Notes: generated from the sequence alone by a model not told the origin. 64,000 nucleotides of DNA from Limonium bicolor (GCA_023374045.1 CM041778.1:100504839-100568838); one strand, 5' to 3'; counted from the first letter of the stretch, positions 44,269 to 56,100 are shown. Numbers and translations are program-made.

Positions 44269-45537
44269 AATCACCCCACACTTAGCTCTTTGCTTGTCCT
44301 CAAGCAAAACTCTCAAACACGAGTTCAAGTCAAGCGAATGAAACTCAACTCAAAAGGAAGGACACAGAAGAAAGATTACTAGTTTTACCAATACAGGGGC
44401 ATTTTTTTTTTCATAAAACAAGAAGTCATTCAAAGCTAATAATAGAGAAACAAAACCATAAGAACCTCGCCTTTAGCAATGAGCCAATCCACCTTTACAT
44501 TCTCAAACCGTTAGAACGACAAGGGGCATGAAGTAAGATCTTATTCCATCATACCTTTCAATGCCACATACTCTTGATCCATAGAGAAGATTATTTTTCA
44601 TTTAGCACAATGATTGCACATTTTTTCAATTTAAGCGCTTTTAAGTTCTTTCACCACAGACTTTTCTCTCCACCCATGTAACGGCTTTGGGTCAACTATC
44701 CCAGATCACAAGGACCTTAGGTAGCTAGGTGATGAGGCACCCCAAAGGACTTAATAACCAAGTGGACGAGGCCTGACTTTGGATCAGAATTAAAATTAAG
44801 CATGCTTAGGATCAGCGGAGTACCTTGCCTTGTTCTTTTTCCAACCATTTCAATCCAGACATTCCAAGGCTCAAGGCTAAAAACAGGGTTCAGATGGTGA
44901 GTATTCTCAATCATTTATAGTACAGAACATAGACTTCATTTTTAATCAATTAAAACCAGAAAAATTTAAAAATTTTGCACCCCATTATCAGCTAACCAAT
45001 TATTCCTCCTCTATGGCTTCCTTCCAAGTTGAGCAACACAGCAGGAGTCAAACAAATGCAAGAGAAAAGAGCTCAAAGATACAAAAGATAAGCTACGAAG
45101 GAGGTTACCCCACCCCACACTTAGAGTGAAGCAATGTCCTCATTGCTGTGGAAGTATTAACATTGTGCAAGCAATCCAACGGGAAACAAAAGTAAGACAT
45201 ATAGTAGTTCAGAGGGGAGTATGTGTAACAGTAAAGAGTGAAAAGGATTTAGAATACTCCCCAGAGTCCGTTCACGGTGTGTTGCACGGTCCACCCCACA
45301 CTTGAGTTCAGCTGTAGAATGCGTAAAATTCCTGTAAAGAAGATTCTAACAGCCAGAAGAACTCAAGTTATTACTGCCTCATGCTGCCACTCCTTAATGA
45401 AGGAAAATAAGAAAATAGACTAATAACATTTTTTTTTTATAATATTAGACAAATTATTGAAGCACACAGAAAACTGTAAAGTAAATGTAAGTGTAAGAAA
45501 AAGGATAGAGAATTCTTCCTGTAAATTGAAAATAAGT
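44269..45537 (-). other. Purine tract and conserved 3' non-coding region (Athila)
   Basis: In element orientation the LTR is preceded by GCTAAGTGTGGGGTGATT and, before that, TTGCTTGAGGACAAGC. Further upstream are the landmarks ATCAAGAGTATGTGGCATTG, AGAGAAAAGTCTG, GGGGTGCCTCATCACC and CAATGAGGACATTGC. No env-like or other ORF. Confidence 0.7.
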
Positions 45538-45588
45538 GGTGGGTTGCCTCCCACCAAGCTGCTCTGTTTTATAGTCTCAAGCTAGACT
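45538..45588 (-). ncRNA. Candidate twin stem-loop element (copy 3, with compensatory changes)
   Basis: In element orientation: stem 1 AGTCT-AGCTTG-AGACT (45588-45573), then TATAAAA, then stem 2 GGTGGG-AGGCAA-CCCACC (45555-45538). Compared with copies 1 and 2, the outer two pairs of stem 2 are changed (A-U to G-C and C-G to G-C) with pairing and loop intact. Confidence 0.62.
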
Positions 45589-45599
45589 CATAAGTCCGA

Positions 45600-47021
45600 T
45601 TAATTAGAAGAGGAAGAGGAGTGGGAAGGGGTCCCACAACTTCCTAGAACTAAGTTGCGCAGCTTTCGGAACTTATGCTTCAATCGCCATGGTAGAGACG
45701 TCTTTTTAGGTGGCGCCGACTCCGAAACAGGGGAAGAAAGATCCTGCTGTACCTGGACAAAAGAAACTCCAAGCAAGTTAGTAGAAACATCAGCAGGACA
45801 AGTATACCTTTTCAGACGGGCCCCATTAACTTTGAAGGTTTCACCCTTCTTGTTTTCCAGTTCGTAGGCTCCAAATGAAGTAACCCCTACCACCTTAAAT
45901 GGTCCTGCCCAATGAGATTTAAGCTTTCCTGGAAAGATCTTCAATCTAGAATTGTAGAGGAGCACCCAATCTCCAACTTTGAAGTCACGTTTCTTGATCA
46001 TTTGATCGTGGAGTTTCTTGGTGCGTTCCTTGTAGATTCGAGCACTGTTGTAAGCTTTATCTCTTAGTTCTTCAAGCTCTGAAAGCTGAAATTTGCGTTT
46101 CTCACCAGCAGCAAGTATGTCAAAGTTCAGGGCCTTAAGTGCCCAGTACGCCTTATGCTCCAACTCAACAGGTAGATGGCAAGATTTCCCATATACCAGC
46201 CTAAAAGGAGACATCCCGATGGGTGTCTTGAATGCTGTCCTGTAGGCCCAGAGAGCATCATCTAACCGTAGAGACCAGTCCTTCTTGAAGAGTTTACTGT
46301 CTTCTGGAGAATCCACTTCAACTCTCGATTGGATACTTCAGCTTGTCCATTTGTTTGTGGGTGATATGGTAGTGCAACCTTATGACGTACTCCGTACTTA
46401 GCCAACAAGGCATCGAATGAACGGTTGCAAAAATGTGATCCCCCATCACTGATAATTGCTCGTGGACTCCGAAGCGAGTGAAGATGTGCTTTTTGATAAA
46501 CTTGATCACGGTCTTTGAATCAGCATTCTGGCATGGTATGGCTTCAACCCACTTGGACACATAGTCCACTGCACCAGAATGTATTGATAACCTTGTGAAG
46601 AGGGAAATGGCCCCATAAAATCGATACCCCAACAGTCAAAAAGTTCGACTTCCAAAATGCTTTGCTGAGGCATCTCATGTCGCCTTGAAGTATTGCCCAT
46701 GCGCTGACAGCTATCACAACTAGCCACAAAGGTTTGGCAGTCTTTATGGAGTGTGGGCCAATAGAATCCGGACTCCAAAACCTTGGCTGCCGTCCGATGG
46801 GATCCATGATGGCCTCCAGCTTCTCTGGAGTGACAAAACTCCAGAACACTAGGTACCTCATCATCAGGGAGACACCTGCGAATTAAGCTATCTGCACACA
46901 CTCGAAACAAGTGAGGGTCTTCCCAGATATAATGGCGTGAGTCAGAAAGGAATTTCTTTTTCTGAGCATATGAAATCATGAGGAACAACTCCAGAAACAA
47001 GAAAATTAGCCATATCAGCAT
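45600..47021 (-). pseudogene. Integrase (Athila)
   Basis: Three frames in succession. 47021-46506 has the zinc domain ([10 protein letters not shown]...CDSCQRMG) and GIDFMGPFPSSQG with the first Asp. 46632-46318 has [19 protein letters not shown] and ends in a shifted reading of the glutamate region. 46316-45600 has [33 protein letters not shown] and the C-terminal [16 protein letters not shown] and VNGARLKRY. The Glu codon is intact at DNA level (QAEVSN in another frame near 46345). The second aspartate is not in frame as expected near 46440. Frameshifts disable it. Confidence 0.88.
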
Positions 47022-47580
47022 ACCATGGCTCTTGCACCTTTTTCAAACTGAAGACGGCTTCATCGGGAAAAAATTCATTAATAGGAATACCGTCGTCAGG
47101 AGTTACCATCCTAGAGAGATGGTCAGCAACAACATTCAGTTTACCACTCTTGTCCCTCACTTCTATATCGAATTCCTGTAAAAGAAGAATCCAACGTAGC
47201 AAGCGAGGCTTGGCCTCTTTCTTGGCAAACAAATATTTAAGAGCAGAGTGGTCAGTGTGGATAATCACTTTACTTCCCCATAAATATGATCGAAATCTAT
47301 CTAAGGAGAAGACCACTGCAGGAGCTCTTTCTCAGTTGTTGTGTAGTTTCTCTGGGCATCATCTAGAGTTTTGCTGGCATAAGCAATAACTCAACACCTT
47401 ATCTTTCTTTTGGCACAGGGCTGCACCTACTGCAAAGTCACTAGCATCACACATTATTTCAAATGGCGATGACCAGTCAGGAGAAACAACGATAGGGGCA
47501 GCTACCAATTTTTGCTTAATTAAATTAAAAGCAGAAATACAATCTTCAGAAAATATAAATGAAACATCTTTCATTAGCAA
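46942..47580 (-). pseudogene. RNase H (Athila)
   Basis: Frame 47580-47359 holds the tail of RT connection and [20 protein letters not shown]. Frame 47316-46942 holds [28 protein letters not shown] and [10 protein letters not shown]. The acidic residue Glu lies in the frameshifted join near 47330. Confidence 0.87.
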
Positions 47581-48370
47581 TCAGTCAAAGGTTTAGCAAT
47601 TTTAGAGAAGTCTTGAATAAACCTTCGATAGAAACCAGCATGCCCAAGAAACGATCTTACTTCCTTTACACAAGTGGGAGCTGGTAGCTTCTCTATCACT
47701 TCGACTTTTGCTTTGTCAACCTCAATCCCTTTAGCAGACACCTTGTGGCCGAGCACTATCCCATCCTTTACCATAAAATGGCATTTCTCCCAGTTGAGAA
47801 CTAGGTTGGTCTCTTCGCACCGTCCAAGGATAAGATCAAGCTGTGCTAGACAAACATCAAAATCAGAGCCATAGACAGAAAAATCGTCCATAAATACCTC
47901 TATACTCTGCTCAATGAAGTCTGCAAAGATGGCCTGCATGCATCGCTGGAAAGTGGCAGGGGCATTGCATAAACCAAAGGGCATTCTTTTGTATGCAAAG
48001 GTACCAAATGGACAAGTAAAGGTAGTCTTGTCCTGGTCCTCAGGTGCAATAGGAATTTGAAAGTACCCTGAAAAACCATCTAAAAAACAGTAATATTCCT
48101 GCCCAGCCAATCTCTCTAGCATTTGATCAATAAAGGGGAGTGGGAAATGATCTTTCCTGGTGGCTGAATTCAAACGCCTATAATCTATACACATACGCCA
48201 TCCAGTGATCTTTCGTTGGGGAATGGACTCACCTTTGTCGTTATAACAGCTTCAAAACCTCCTTTCTTAGGAACTACCTGTACAGGACTTACCCATGTGC
48301 TGTCCGATATAGGGTAAATGATCCCAGCGTCCAGAAGCTTCAACACCTCGTCTTGACAACTTCCTTCATG
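47574..48370 (-). pseudogene. Reverse transcriptase (Athila)
   Basis: Frame 48194-47574 is a clean 206-codon RT palm and finger stretch: CIDYRRLNSATRKDHFPLPFIDQML, GFSGYFQIPIAPEDQDKTTFTCPFG, RMPFGLCNAPATFQRCM, the FMDDFSVYG active site, GRCEETNLVLNWEKCHFMV and SFLGHAGFYRRFI. The N-terminal fingers (KWVSPVQ-like region, 48370-48200) are out of frame. The best preserved gene of this element. Confidence 0.92.
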
Positions 48371-49542
48371 TTAGGGTTGAGCCGACGCTGGGGTTGTCTG
48401 ACAGGTTTGTAGTCTTCCTCCATATAGATGATGTGTACAGAAGGCCGGGTTGATGCCTTTGATATCAGCTAGAGTCCATCCGATGGCTCTCTTATGTCTT
48501 CTCAGAACTTCAAGTAACCTGCTTTCTTGCCCAGAAGTCAAAGAAGATGAAACAATGACAGGCAAGTAATTATCATTAGCTAAAAAGCAGTACTTGAGAT
48601 TAGAGGGGAGCTCCTTAAGCTCAAGTACTGGAGGTTGCTCTATAGAAGGAACAGGTCTTTGGATTTCTTTATCAAGTCTCTCCAAAGGAGGGCGATAGCT
48701 TGAAAACCTGGTTTTCCTCTCTCTACATGTGCTAGAGCTGTATTAACATCCATATTAAGAGTTTTATCCTCAACAGAAGATATAAGAACATGTTCTAAAG
48801 GTTCAAAATCTGAAAAAGTAGAAGAAAGTATAGAATAAATCTCATCATCAGTAGAAAGTTCACATACCTCGCCATCCTCATCTTGCATACTTACCGACAT
48901 AACTGAATGAGCTGAAGTAGAACTTAACTTCATCATCTTTTTCATATCAAACTCTATCTTCTCATCTCCGTACCTCAAGGTGATTCTGCCATCATGCACG
49001 TCAATGACCGCCTTGGCAGTACTTAGAAAAGGACGACCCAAAATGAGTGGGACCTCCACATCATCATCTATGTTAAAACAACAAAATCCGCAGGAAAGAT
49101 GAAGCGGTCAACTCCCACTACAAGATCTCGCACAATTCCCATCGGTTTTATCTCGGATCTGTCGGCAGCTGGAGTTTAAAAGGGACTGGGTGAAGCTCTC
49201 CTCCTTTTACCTTCAAGAAGGTTGCATATGGCATGATGTTGATGCTTGCACCCAGGTCACACAGGCCACTTCCACAATCTATATCTCCGTAAAGCAGGGA
49301 ACAATAGGAGTGCCCGGATCCTTCTGTTTTGGGGGAAGTGCTCGAAGTAACGCCGTAGAGCACTCTTCTGTAAGGTGGACAGTCTCCTTGTTCTGCTTCT
49401 TCTTCCTCTTTGTTACGAGATCCTTCAAAAATTTTGATAATTGGGATCTCCGTAAAGCATCAATTAAAGGTATATCGATAGTCAGTTTCTTGAATATACT
49501 TAAGAATTTATTGAACTGCTCATCTAAACACTTCTTTTTCAT
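48371..49542 (-). pseudogene. Protease region and pol N-terminus (Athila)
   Basis: Frame 49542-49279 matches the DEQFNKFLSIFKKL and LTEECSTALLRALPPK region. Frame 49363-49148 contains the DLGA protease site in GSGLCDLGASINIMPYATF. Frame 49059-48640 has VPLILGRPFLSTAKAVIDVHDG, the typical C-terminal half of the protease, and continues to an acidic linker. Frame 48685-48371 has LPSNLKYCFL and HKRAIGWTLADIKGI, leading into RT. Confidence 0.88.
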
Positions 49543-49570
49543 CCTATTTGGAAATGGAAGTTCTATTCGC

Positions 49571-51318
49571 TTAGGAGTAGAAGAAGGTCACAAATTTGAA
49601 TAGAAGATGGAGAAGGTTGATTGGAGCCTGTATCTCCTCAGAAACTACCACTGGTGGGACCGAAGGCTCTGATGATTTATTAGAATGGGTGATCTTTTCA
49701 CCGGTTTGTTGTGCAGTCACTTGCTCTTGATTATTCCCCAGCTGCTTGCCACTTCTTAATGTCACGGCTGCACTGAGCTCATCCTCAGGTTGGATTTCCG
49801 AGGATGTACCACATTTGCAGATCCTTAAGGCCTTGGCCGTCTCTCTCGGATTCTGCTGAGGTTGAGATGGAAATGAGCCCGGCTGCCTTTGATGCTGGTT
49901 GGTAAGTAGCTGGTTTATCTGCTGCTCCAGATTTCTCTGGCTATCCATCAAGGATTGGTTGAGAGTTTGTTGTTCCTTCTGGGTGGTAGCCATTGAAGTG
50001 ATTATATCCTGTAGCCGTTCCATCTTTTCATCAGATGTAGATTTAACAGGTGGCTGGTAAGAGTTCTGGCCCTGTCCCATCTGCATCTGAGGACGAGCTT
50101 GATTGTATGGTTGCCTAGAGAAGCCTGGGGGTCCCTGCACATTACTTTGTAAAAGATTCGAATTTAAGGCATTGTTGGGATTACCATACCTGAGATTCGG
50201 ATGTTGATTTCGGTTCCAGGGCTGTTGGTAATTCCCTTGTCCTACAAAGTTGGCTTCTTCAGCGATCCGTATCTCCTCCAGATAAGGGCATACTTCGAAC
50301 GAGTGGTCACCACCACAATGAGAGCACAGAGGCTCAGATGAGGATGAAGAAGCTATCCTCTTTACCTGCTGAGAAGGCTGACCATTAATTAGAAAATCGT
50401 CAAATCTTTCACTAGTGAGCTTACCAGTGTGGATTGTTGAGCTTGTGACTCTGCCATCTGCTCCATCCAAGGATCTATATTTCTTGCACCTTTGGCACCC
50501 ATAGTCATAGTTCTGCCACCTTCGGTGCCCCACTGACGAACTTCTTCTATGTACGTCTCCATGGCCGCCATGAAATCATCGCCGGATCGGTTGAGGATGT
50601 TTCCTCCCAAAGCTGATCTAACTTCGGCTTGATGTATATGCTGCAAACCATTAAAGAATGTCATAGCAATACACGTGAGATCTTGTCCGTGATGAGGACA
50701 CTGTCGGAGCATTTCTTTAAAACGATCCCATGCTTCACAGATAGTCTCAGCACCTCCCTGTTTAAAAGCAAGTAAAGCAGCAACCAAATTCCTAGTTCTA
50801 GAGATAGGATAATATTTTTCATAGAACCTGGTTGTCATCTCCTCCCAACTAGTGATAATACCAGAGGGAAGACAGTAGAACCATTTCATTGCTTCACTGG
50901 TGAGGCTGCTAGGAAATAAACTCATTCTAGCATATTCCAGGAGACTATCCGAGCACCCAATTTGATCAATATTTATTAGAAATCGGTTTACGTGATCTAG
51001 GGCGTCGTTGGGGTTGGAACCGTCAAATGTGCCAGAGGGCATCTCTCGTATGACCTTGTTCTGATGTGATGGCTTCAGATCCTTCCATTCCTTCATTAAT
51101 TCAGGTGGTAGCGTAGGAAGAGCTACTGGGCTTCTTCTTGGAATGGCTGCTGGTCTGCTAAATTGCTTCATTGCTTGGCTACCGTTTGTAGTTGCCATTT
51201 GTATTTCTCTTTGGAACCTCTGTTGGCGTCTGGCTAGCTGAGCGGTACGTTCGATTTCCGGGTCAAGGATTCTATCCCAGTCGAGATGAGTGTCTGACCA
51301 AGAACGGGTGTACACCAT
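49571..51318 (-). pseudogene. Gag (Athila)
   Basis: The likely start is MVYTRSWSDTHLDWDRIL at 51318; the upstream in-frame ATG at 51351 lies in the leader. The gag domain (IREMPSGTFDGSNPNDALDHVNRFL, ISRTRNLVAALLAFKQ) is open to 50389. A shift near 50400-50530 moves to a second frame, with the zinc knuckle CSHCGGDHSFEVC, a Gln/Asn-rich region, a coiled-coil-like stretch (MERLQDIITSMATTQKEQQTLNQ) and AVTLRSGKQLG. It ends at 49571 by a shift. Confidence 0.88.
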
Positions 51319-51470
51319 CAACAATCTGCAAAAAAGAAAAATAGATTCCACAAAAGTTTAAAAGTAGAGTAAAATAAAATAAAAATAGATAGAAATAATA
51401 ATAGTAAAAAGTAAATAAATGCAGTAAATCAAATTTTTAACCCAAGCTAAGGACTAGGCAGGAATCTAGT

Positions 51471-51487
51471 CCCCGGCAACGGTGCCA
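51471..51487 (-). other. tRNA-Asp primer binding site (one mismatch)
   Basis: In element orientation TGGCACCGTTGCCGGGG. It matches the tRNA-Asp 3' end except for one G-to-A change, and starts three bases from the LTR. Confidence 0.88.
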
Positions 51488-52040
51488 ATTTGCAAACGAT
51501 AAATTTGACCTATTAAATACCAAGAAATAATCTTAGAAATTAATAAATCAGAAAACCGTCAGGTTGCAAAAATCCCGGTTATTGTAGTAGAGTTTATGGG
51601 AACCAGGTATCGAACCGTGGGACTATGTGATAATTATCTAGACTTAGCAAAGGTTATAAATTGAGGGGGAATTTTGTTTTGTTCTAAACTGTGAATTATA
51701 ATAAAGACAACAAGAATTTAAATAACAGCTAATAATTAAAATAACAGAATATTAAAAGTGGTTGTGAATATGGAAGAACGGACTCTGGGTTCAGGTTTTA
51801 CTCGTTGATTAATTACGCTATTCTACCACCGGTTTAATTAAGAATAATTTGGCAAAATTCCTTTTATAGTCTTTAGATTTAAATCCTAAATTCTAATGAC
51901 CTCGTTTACCAGAACATGCAAGGTTTGATCTAAACTCAGGCAAAACACATGTAAACGGCTAGTTAAAAGGAATATAATTTTGCATCTGAGATACTAGATT
52001 TATTCAATCAGAATAAATTTTTCTACAGACATAACAATTA

Positions 52041-52325
52041 TTGGGTTCGTTTGGGGACAGCTGCTGGGGGTTGCTGCTGGGTCCTGCTGCTGGAAATTGA
52101 GAAGCTGTATGCTGATGGTTTTACAGAAGCTGACAGCTGCTGGTTTAGTGTTTGGTGGATTGTGTTTTAAAAAGTAGAGGGGAAATTGAGAAGCTATCAG
52201 CTGATGATTTTGTAAAAGCTGTCAGCTGCTGGTTTTGGGTGTTTGGTGGAAACCTGCTGATTTTAAAAATTGAGAAGTTGTCAGCTGCTGGAAGCTTGAG
52301 AAGCTGTGTCCCCAAACGACACCAA
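52041..52325. mobile_element. 285-bp TIR element inserted in one LTR only
   Basis: Ends are TTGGGTTCGTTTGGGGACA and, inverted, TTGGTGTCGTTTGGGGACA (two mismatches in 19). The interior repeats AGCTGCTGG and TGTTTGGTGGA. It interrupts ACAATTAATATGACC, which is intact in the sister LTR at 42917-42931. It resembles small non-autonomous TIR transposons with GTTTGG termini. No clean target duplication. Confidence 0.8.
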
Positions 52326-53155
52326 TATGACCTATCTATTTATCACGGATCTGATCAAAATAGATTTCGTAAAGCAATTTAATAAACTCATGTAATTTAT
52401 TAAAATGCGAGAGAATAACATTAATTGTATCAAATTATAATTAATTAAACCGGTAAAATAAAGTGCACAATTAAAACAAACTAATAATAACCATCTCCCA
52501 GAGTATAAATAATCTAACCGGACATGTTAAATAAATGAGCAGAGGTAAGAGTAAAAGAAATCATCTGTTCGCTGACTCCTGCTCCGTTATTCTGACAGCC
52601 CGGAATAGAATTGAGGCAGATGATAATATATGGAGAATGGTGGGGCGTGAGTTTTGTGGTGGTGGTCGAATGATTTGTGAATTGTAAATGGATGTGTACG
52701 TAAGTGAATTTGGAGAATGAATTTGAGAGTGTGTGAGTGTAATACGTGTGGTGATGTTTACGGGAGAAAGAAAATAAAATGGTAGTGGTGTCGAGTGAAT
52801 TATGGAGAAGATGGGTGAAGGGGTGAATTCGTCGATGACTGGATCGTGGGTGAATGACTCGATGATTTTTTAGCTTGCAGAGCGTGGGTTTATATAGGCG
52901 GAGGACATGGGAAACAGACAAGGAAGAGAAGTGACAGGGATAGTGAGCTAGCGAGTAGAGGCGGTGGAGTTGGTGCAGATCGGTGAAGATTTGAGTCAGA
53001 GATTTCATCGGGGGCAGAGCAATTGATTGCAGAGCTAGTCACGCGTGCAGAAATTAAGGTGGGCGACGTTAGCAATTAATGAAGTAGCAGTTCGAATGCG
53101 GCGCACGCGAACGGAGAAGAAACTGTTCGGTGTTGAAATCCTGTTCTGGCGTGCG

Positions 53156-53385
53156 CTTGTCCGCCTCTTGAGAACCGCCAGTTAACAGGCGGTCCTGCCT
53201 CTCTTGTCCGCCACTTAATCAGGCGGAAGCCTCTGTGTGTGTCCGCCACTTATGAGGCGGTCGTATGTCTCTTGTCCGCCTGTGAGAACTCGCCATATGA
53301 GGCGATCGTATGTGTCTTGTCCGCCTCCCTAACCGCCAGGCGGTTCGTTGTGTCTCGTCCGCCAGTTATGGTGATGTACAGGGGG
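53156..53385. repeat. CTTGTCCGCC inverted-repeat array (5' LTR copy)
   Basis: About seven CTTGTCCGCC or CTCGTCCGCC blocks alternate with GGCGG-type complements. The regular spacing looks superficially like a CRISPR array, but the spacers are themselves partial complements. Confidence 0.82.
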
Positions 53386-53677
53386 CGGTTGTCATGCGAG
53401 AATATATATATATATATACTGATGTACGGCAATCTTCAACCGGCTCCCGATTCTTCGTTATAAGTCCGTTTGACTCGCCGTTTGTTGCGTTGGAAAGCTC
53501 GTGAGGAGAACTATGCATTTCTGTCATTATTTCCTGATTTTATCATATAAATTGGAATTAGTTCCTACCTAAAGTAAGAGTTACAAAAAACATAGGATAA
53601 GTGTGAGAAGGTGCGTAAAAAGTTACGTAAAATAATGACCAAGCACCTATAAAACTATATAAATTTCACACTTATCA

Positions 53678-55656
53678 CTAGGTGTTTAATCAAGCTTTTA
53701 AATTCAACACAAGCCCCAAACAACATGGTCTAACCCTCTGAAACACTTCATCAGAACCCAGGAAAACTGGAACAACTGAAACACAGACTGGTGTCTTCTC
53801 TTTCTGTCTTCCTTTTTATTTATTAATCGGGCTTCCATGTCCCTCAATTTGTTTAGCTCCTTCATTAAGAGTCTTAACATAGTTTTTTTTTTATTTACCC
53901 TCAGAAGCAGACCCAAGATAGCTTGCTACAACAAATGAATGTCCCACTTCTGATAAGAAGCTGAAGCTATAAAACTGAAATATCACGATCTGCCATTCTC
54001 TCTTCTACTTCTTTCATTTATTCACAAATCTTACCTTCAGTTTTTTTTTTCACGTTATTGACTTCAGTTAGGTGTTTTTACTTTGGTTTTAATTTCAAGT
54101 CAGACCCACAACAAAATTGTTGTTGCTACTGAACTTACTGTTACTGAAATAAGAGATTTCAGGACCTGAACTAACTGAATCGTGACTGATGCATATTTTT
54201 CTTTCTGGTGTTTTTCTTTCTACTTAGTAGCATGACTTCTAACTTATCCCCCATCACCGACCCATGTAGTTTTAGTGTGTGATCTAGTTTTTAAATTCCA
54301 AAACAAATCCCCAGCTTGTCTACCAATTTAGCTAAAGGTTTTACCAAGAATTGAAACTCAAAATAAACCCAGAGCAATACTGATGCCACCTCCGAACATC
54401 TTCATACAGAACTGAAACAGAAAGCTACAAAACTGGAATCCTGTATCTGTGTACTACTTAAATTCTCCTTTCAGTTCCTCTAGCTAGTTTATACAAGATT
54501 TGCTGAGCCAGTTTAACTTGTTGTTAAATCCCCATGATTTTCTAGTTCCCCATTAGTTCCTTAAGCAACGTTTTTTTTTCTTCCTCAGAACACTACACAT
54601 GTAAGTTGGTTTATCAGAACTGCATTCGAGATCAGTACAGATTATTTGAATCACCTTACCATCTTGTGTTATTTTCTTTTTCTTCCTTGCAGTTGGTTCT
54701 TCCTGACCCATTCTTGGCGAAATGTGAAACTCTCAGGGCTTGAGCTTTCGACCTCAACTGAAGGGGATCACTCAGGATTAGACTTGACAACCAGAAAGAG
54801 AAAGAGCTGGGCTGGAGTAACTGAAACGAGTTTCAATAGGGTGTTACCTTCTGGTTCTGTTTCAACAAGGCTGGAGCAGCTTTTATCCAGTAGGTTCTTA
54901 ACCAGAGTGCAGTTGTCTTTCCTCAGGAGGTTTTATCACGCTTAGGGGGTGAAGATGGATGCAGATTTCATGCGTGAAACAAGAAAGATTAGCAGTACTT
55001 GAGCATGGAGATTCGGACAGAACAAGCAGAGTGAGAACAGCATTACCTGTTCGTGAACTATCAGTGGAACATGAAGAAGGCTGCTTGCTGTTTCCCAGAA
55101 TGTTTTGTCACGCTTAAAGAGTGAAGCCGTATGCTGGTTTCATGCGTGGACAATGAAGGAGGTTTGAGAGTTATAGCCATGCGCTTACAGATCGATACAA
55201 ACAAGCGGAGAAGGAGGGAAATTGTTCCAGCTTACCTTGCTAACCTTCTGGGCTGATTGGTACGGGTTTTATTTCAGATTTTGGAGCACCCAGTATCGGA
55301 CATGCAGCCAGAAGGATCAAGGCCTTGCGCCAACGGACAGGGGGAAGAATTGAAGCGTTTTCTGGACATGCACCGATGATGAAGTATATGGAAGGAGGTG
55401 CAAGTGTTTAGTGGGTTAGCATACCCAGATATACCGATGCGAGACAGAAGAGGAACACTGGTGTATGGGGCGTGAGAATTTTCAAAACATACAGAATATG
55501 TTTGGCATGTGGGGGGACAAGTAAGAGTTGGTACATGCTGCAAGGTTCACGGACATACTGACATAATTAGGCTCAGGTTTCTATTTTGTTGTTGTTGTTG
55601 TAGTTACTTAGTAGGCATACTACTACATTTAATTCGTGAGTAGAATTACCGAATTC
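53678..55656. other. Unclassified sequence, no gene supported
   Basis: Mixed-composition DNA with T-rich tracts. One 100-codon ORF (54646-54945) has no recognisable domain. It is preceded by a splice-acceptor-like TTCCTTGCAG at 54692, so a non-coding or unknown spliced transcript is possible. A TTT-x-TCACGCTTA...GTGAAG...TTTCATGCGTG phrase occurs twice (about 54925-54977 and 55096-55148). Confidence 0.4.
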
Positions 55657-55749
55657 GAGCATAGCTCAACCGGTTAAAGCATTCACTGAGCATACGAGAG
55701 GTACGGGGTTTGAACCTCAGCGGGAGCGTCTTTGCTCCCCTTTTTTTTT
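55657..55749 (+). mobile_element. Very short tRNA-derived SINE
   Basis: Shows a pol III A box (TAGCTCAACCGGTTAAAGC, 55662-55680) and B box (GGGTTTGAACCTC, about 55706-55718) at tRNA-like spacing. A GGGAGC-GTCTTT-GCTCCC hairpin and a run of nine or more T follow, which would act as a pol III terminator. It does not fold as a normal tRNA over its full length, so a SINE or tRNA pseudogene is the better reading. Confidence 0.65.
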
Positions 55750-56100
55750 CTTTTCTTTCTCTTTGTTTTTGTGTAGGTCATACATTATTATTTATATGTG
55801 TACGACTATATATTATATCAGGTGATTCTATATTTTTTTGTAACGCAATTATGCAGCGTTATTGTTTTTATTACAGCGTTACGGTATTGTAACGTTACGT
55901 GCATATATTTTTCGTGTTCGTACATATGTAAATGTACTAGCTTAAATGGTTCGTACGTTATTTTATGTCCATATTATAAAACACGTTATGATTTTATGCA
56001 TTTAATATTCAGGGGTATTTCAGAAATCGTGCAGCCCATCGGCTACAAGGCCACACCAACTAATTGTCGAATACATGCAGTTCATTTATAAAGCTGTAAA
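55750..56100. other. AT-rich sequence, nothing recognised
   Basis: No ORF with domain support. An isolated GGGGTATTTCA at about 56018-56028 resembles an LTR end but has no partner. Confidence 0.4.

Larger units (their letters stand above)
42375..53677 (-). mobile_element. Athila retrotransposon, 11.3 kb, broken
   Basis: The minus-strand element has 5' LTR 51491-53677, primer site 51471-51487, gag, protease, RT, RNase H, integrase, the twin stem-loops, a 1.3-kb non-coding 3' region and 3' LTR 42375-44268. There is no env-like ORF. The flanking pentamers (CAAGC and CTAGG) do not match, and the two LTRs contain a block of unrelated sequence. The copy therefore looks like a product of recombination between two elements. 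Confidence 0.9.
51491..53677 (-). repeat. 5' LTR of the Athila element (2187 bp)
   Basis: Same plus-strand ends as the other copy. It is longer because of the TIR insertion at 52041-52325. It carries the full GTCCGCC hairpin array and a short TA tract. Confidence 0.9.

Noticed and set aside
44269..45537. Possible env-like gene after integrase
   Set aside because: No ORF longer than about 65 codons and no signal peptide or membrane segment; the region is non-coding.
53156..53385. Regularly spaced repeats resembling a CRISPR array
   Set aside because: The repeats are short, imperfect and paired with their own complements. They lie in a plant retrotransposon LTR and there are no cas genes.
54646..54945. 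99-codon ORF as a host gene
   Set aside because: No recognisable domain and no supporting exon structure. Kept only as part of an unclassified region.
55657..55728. Functional tRNA gene
   Set aside because: A and B boxes are present, but I could not pair an acceptor stem or anticodon arm convincingly; it fits a SINE or pseudogene better.
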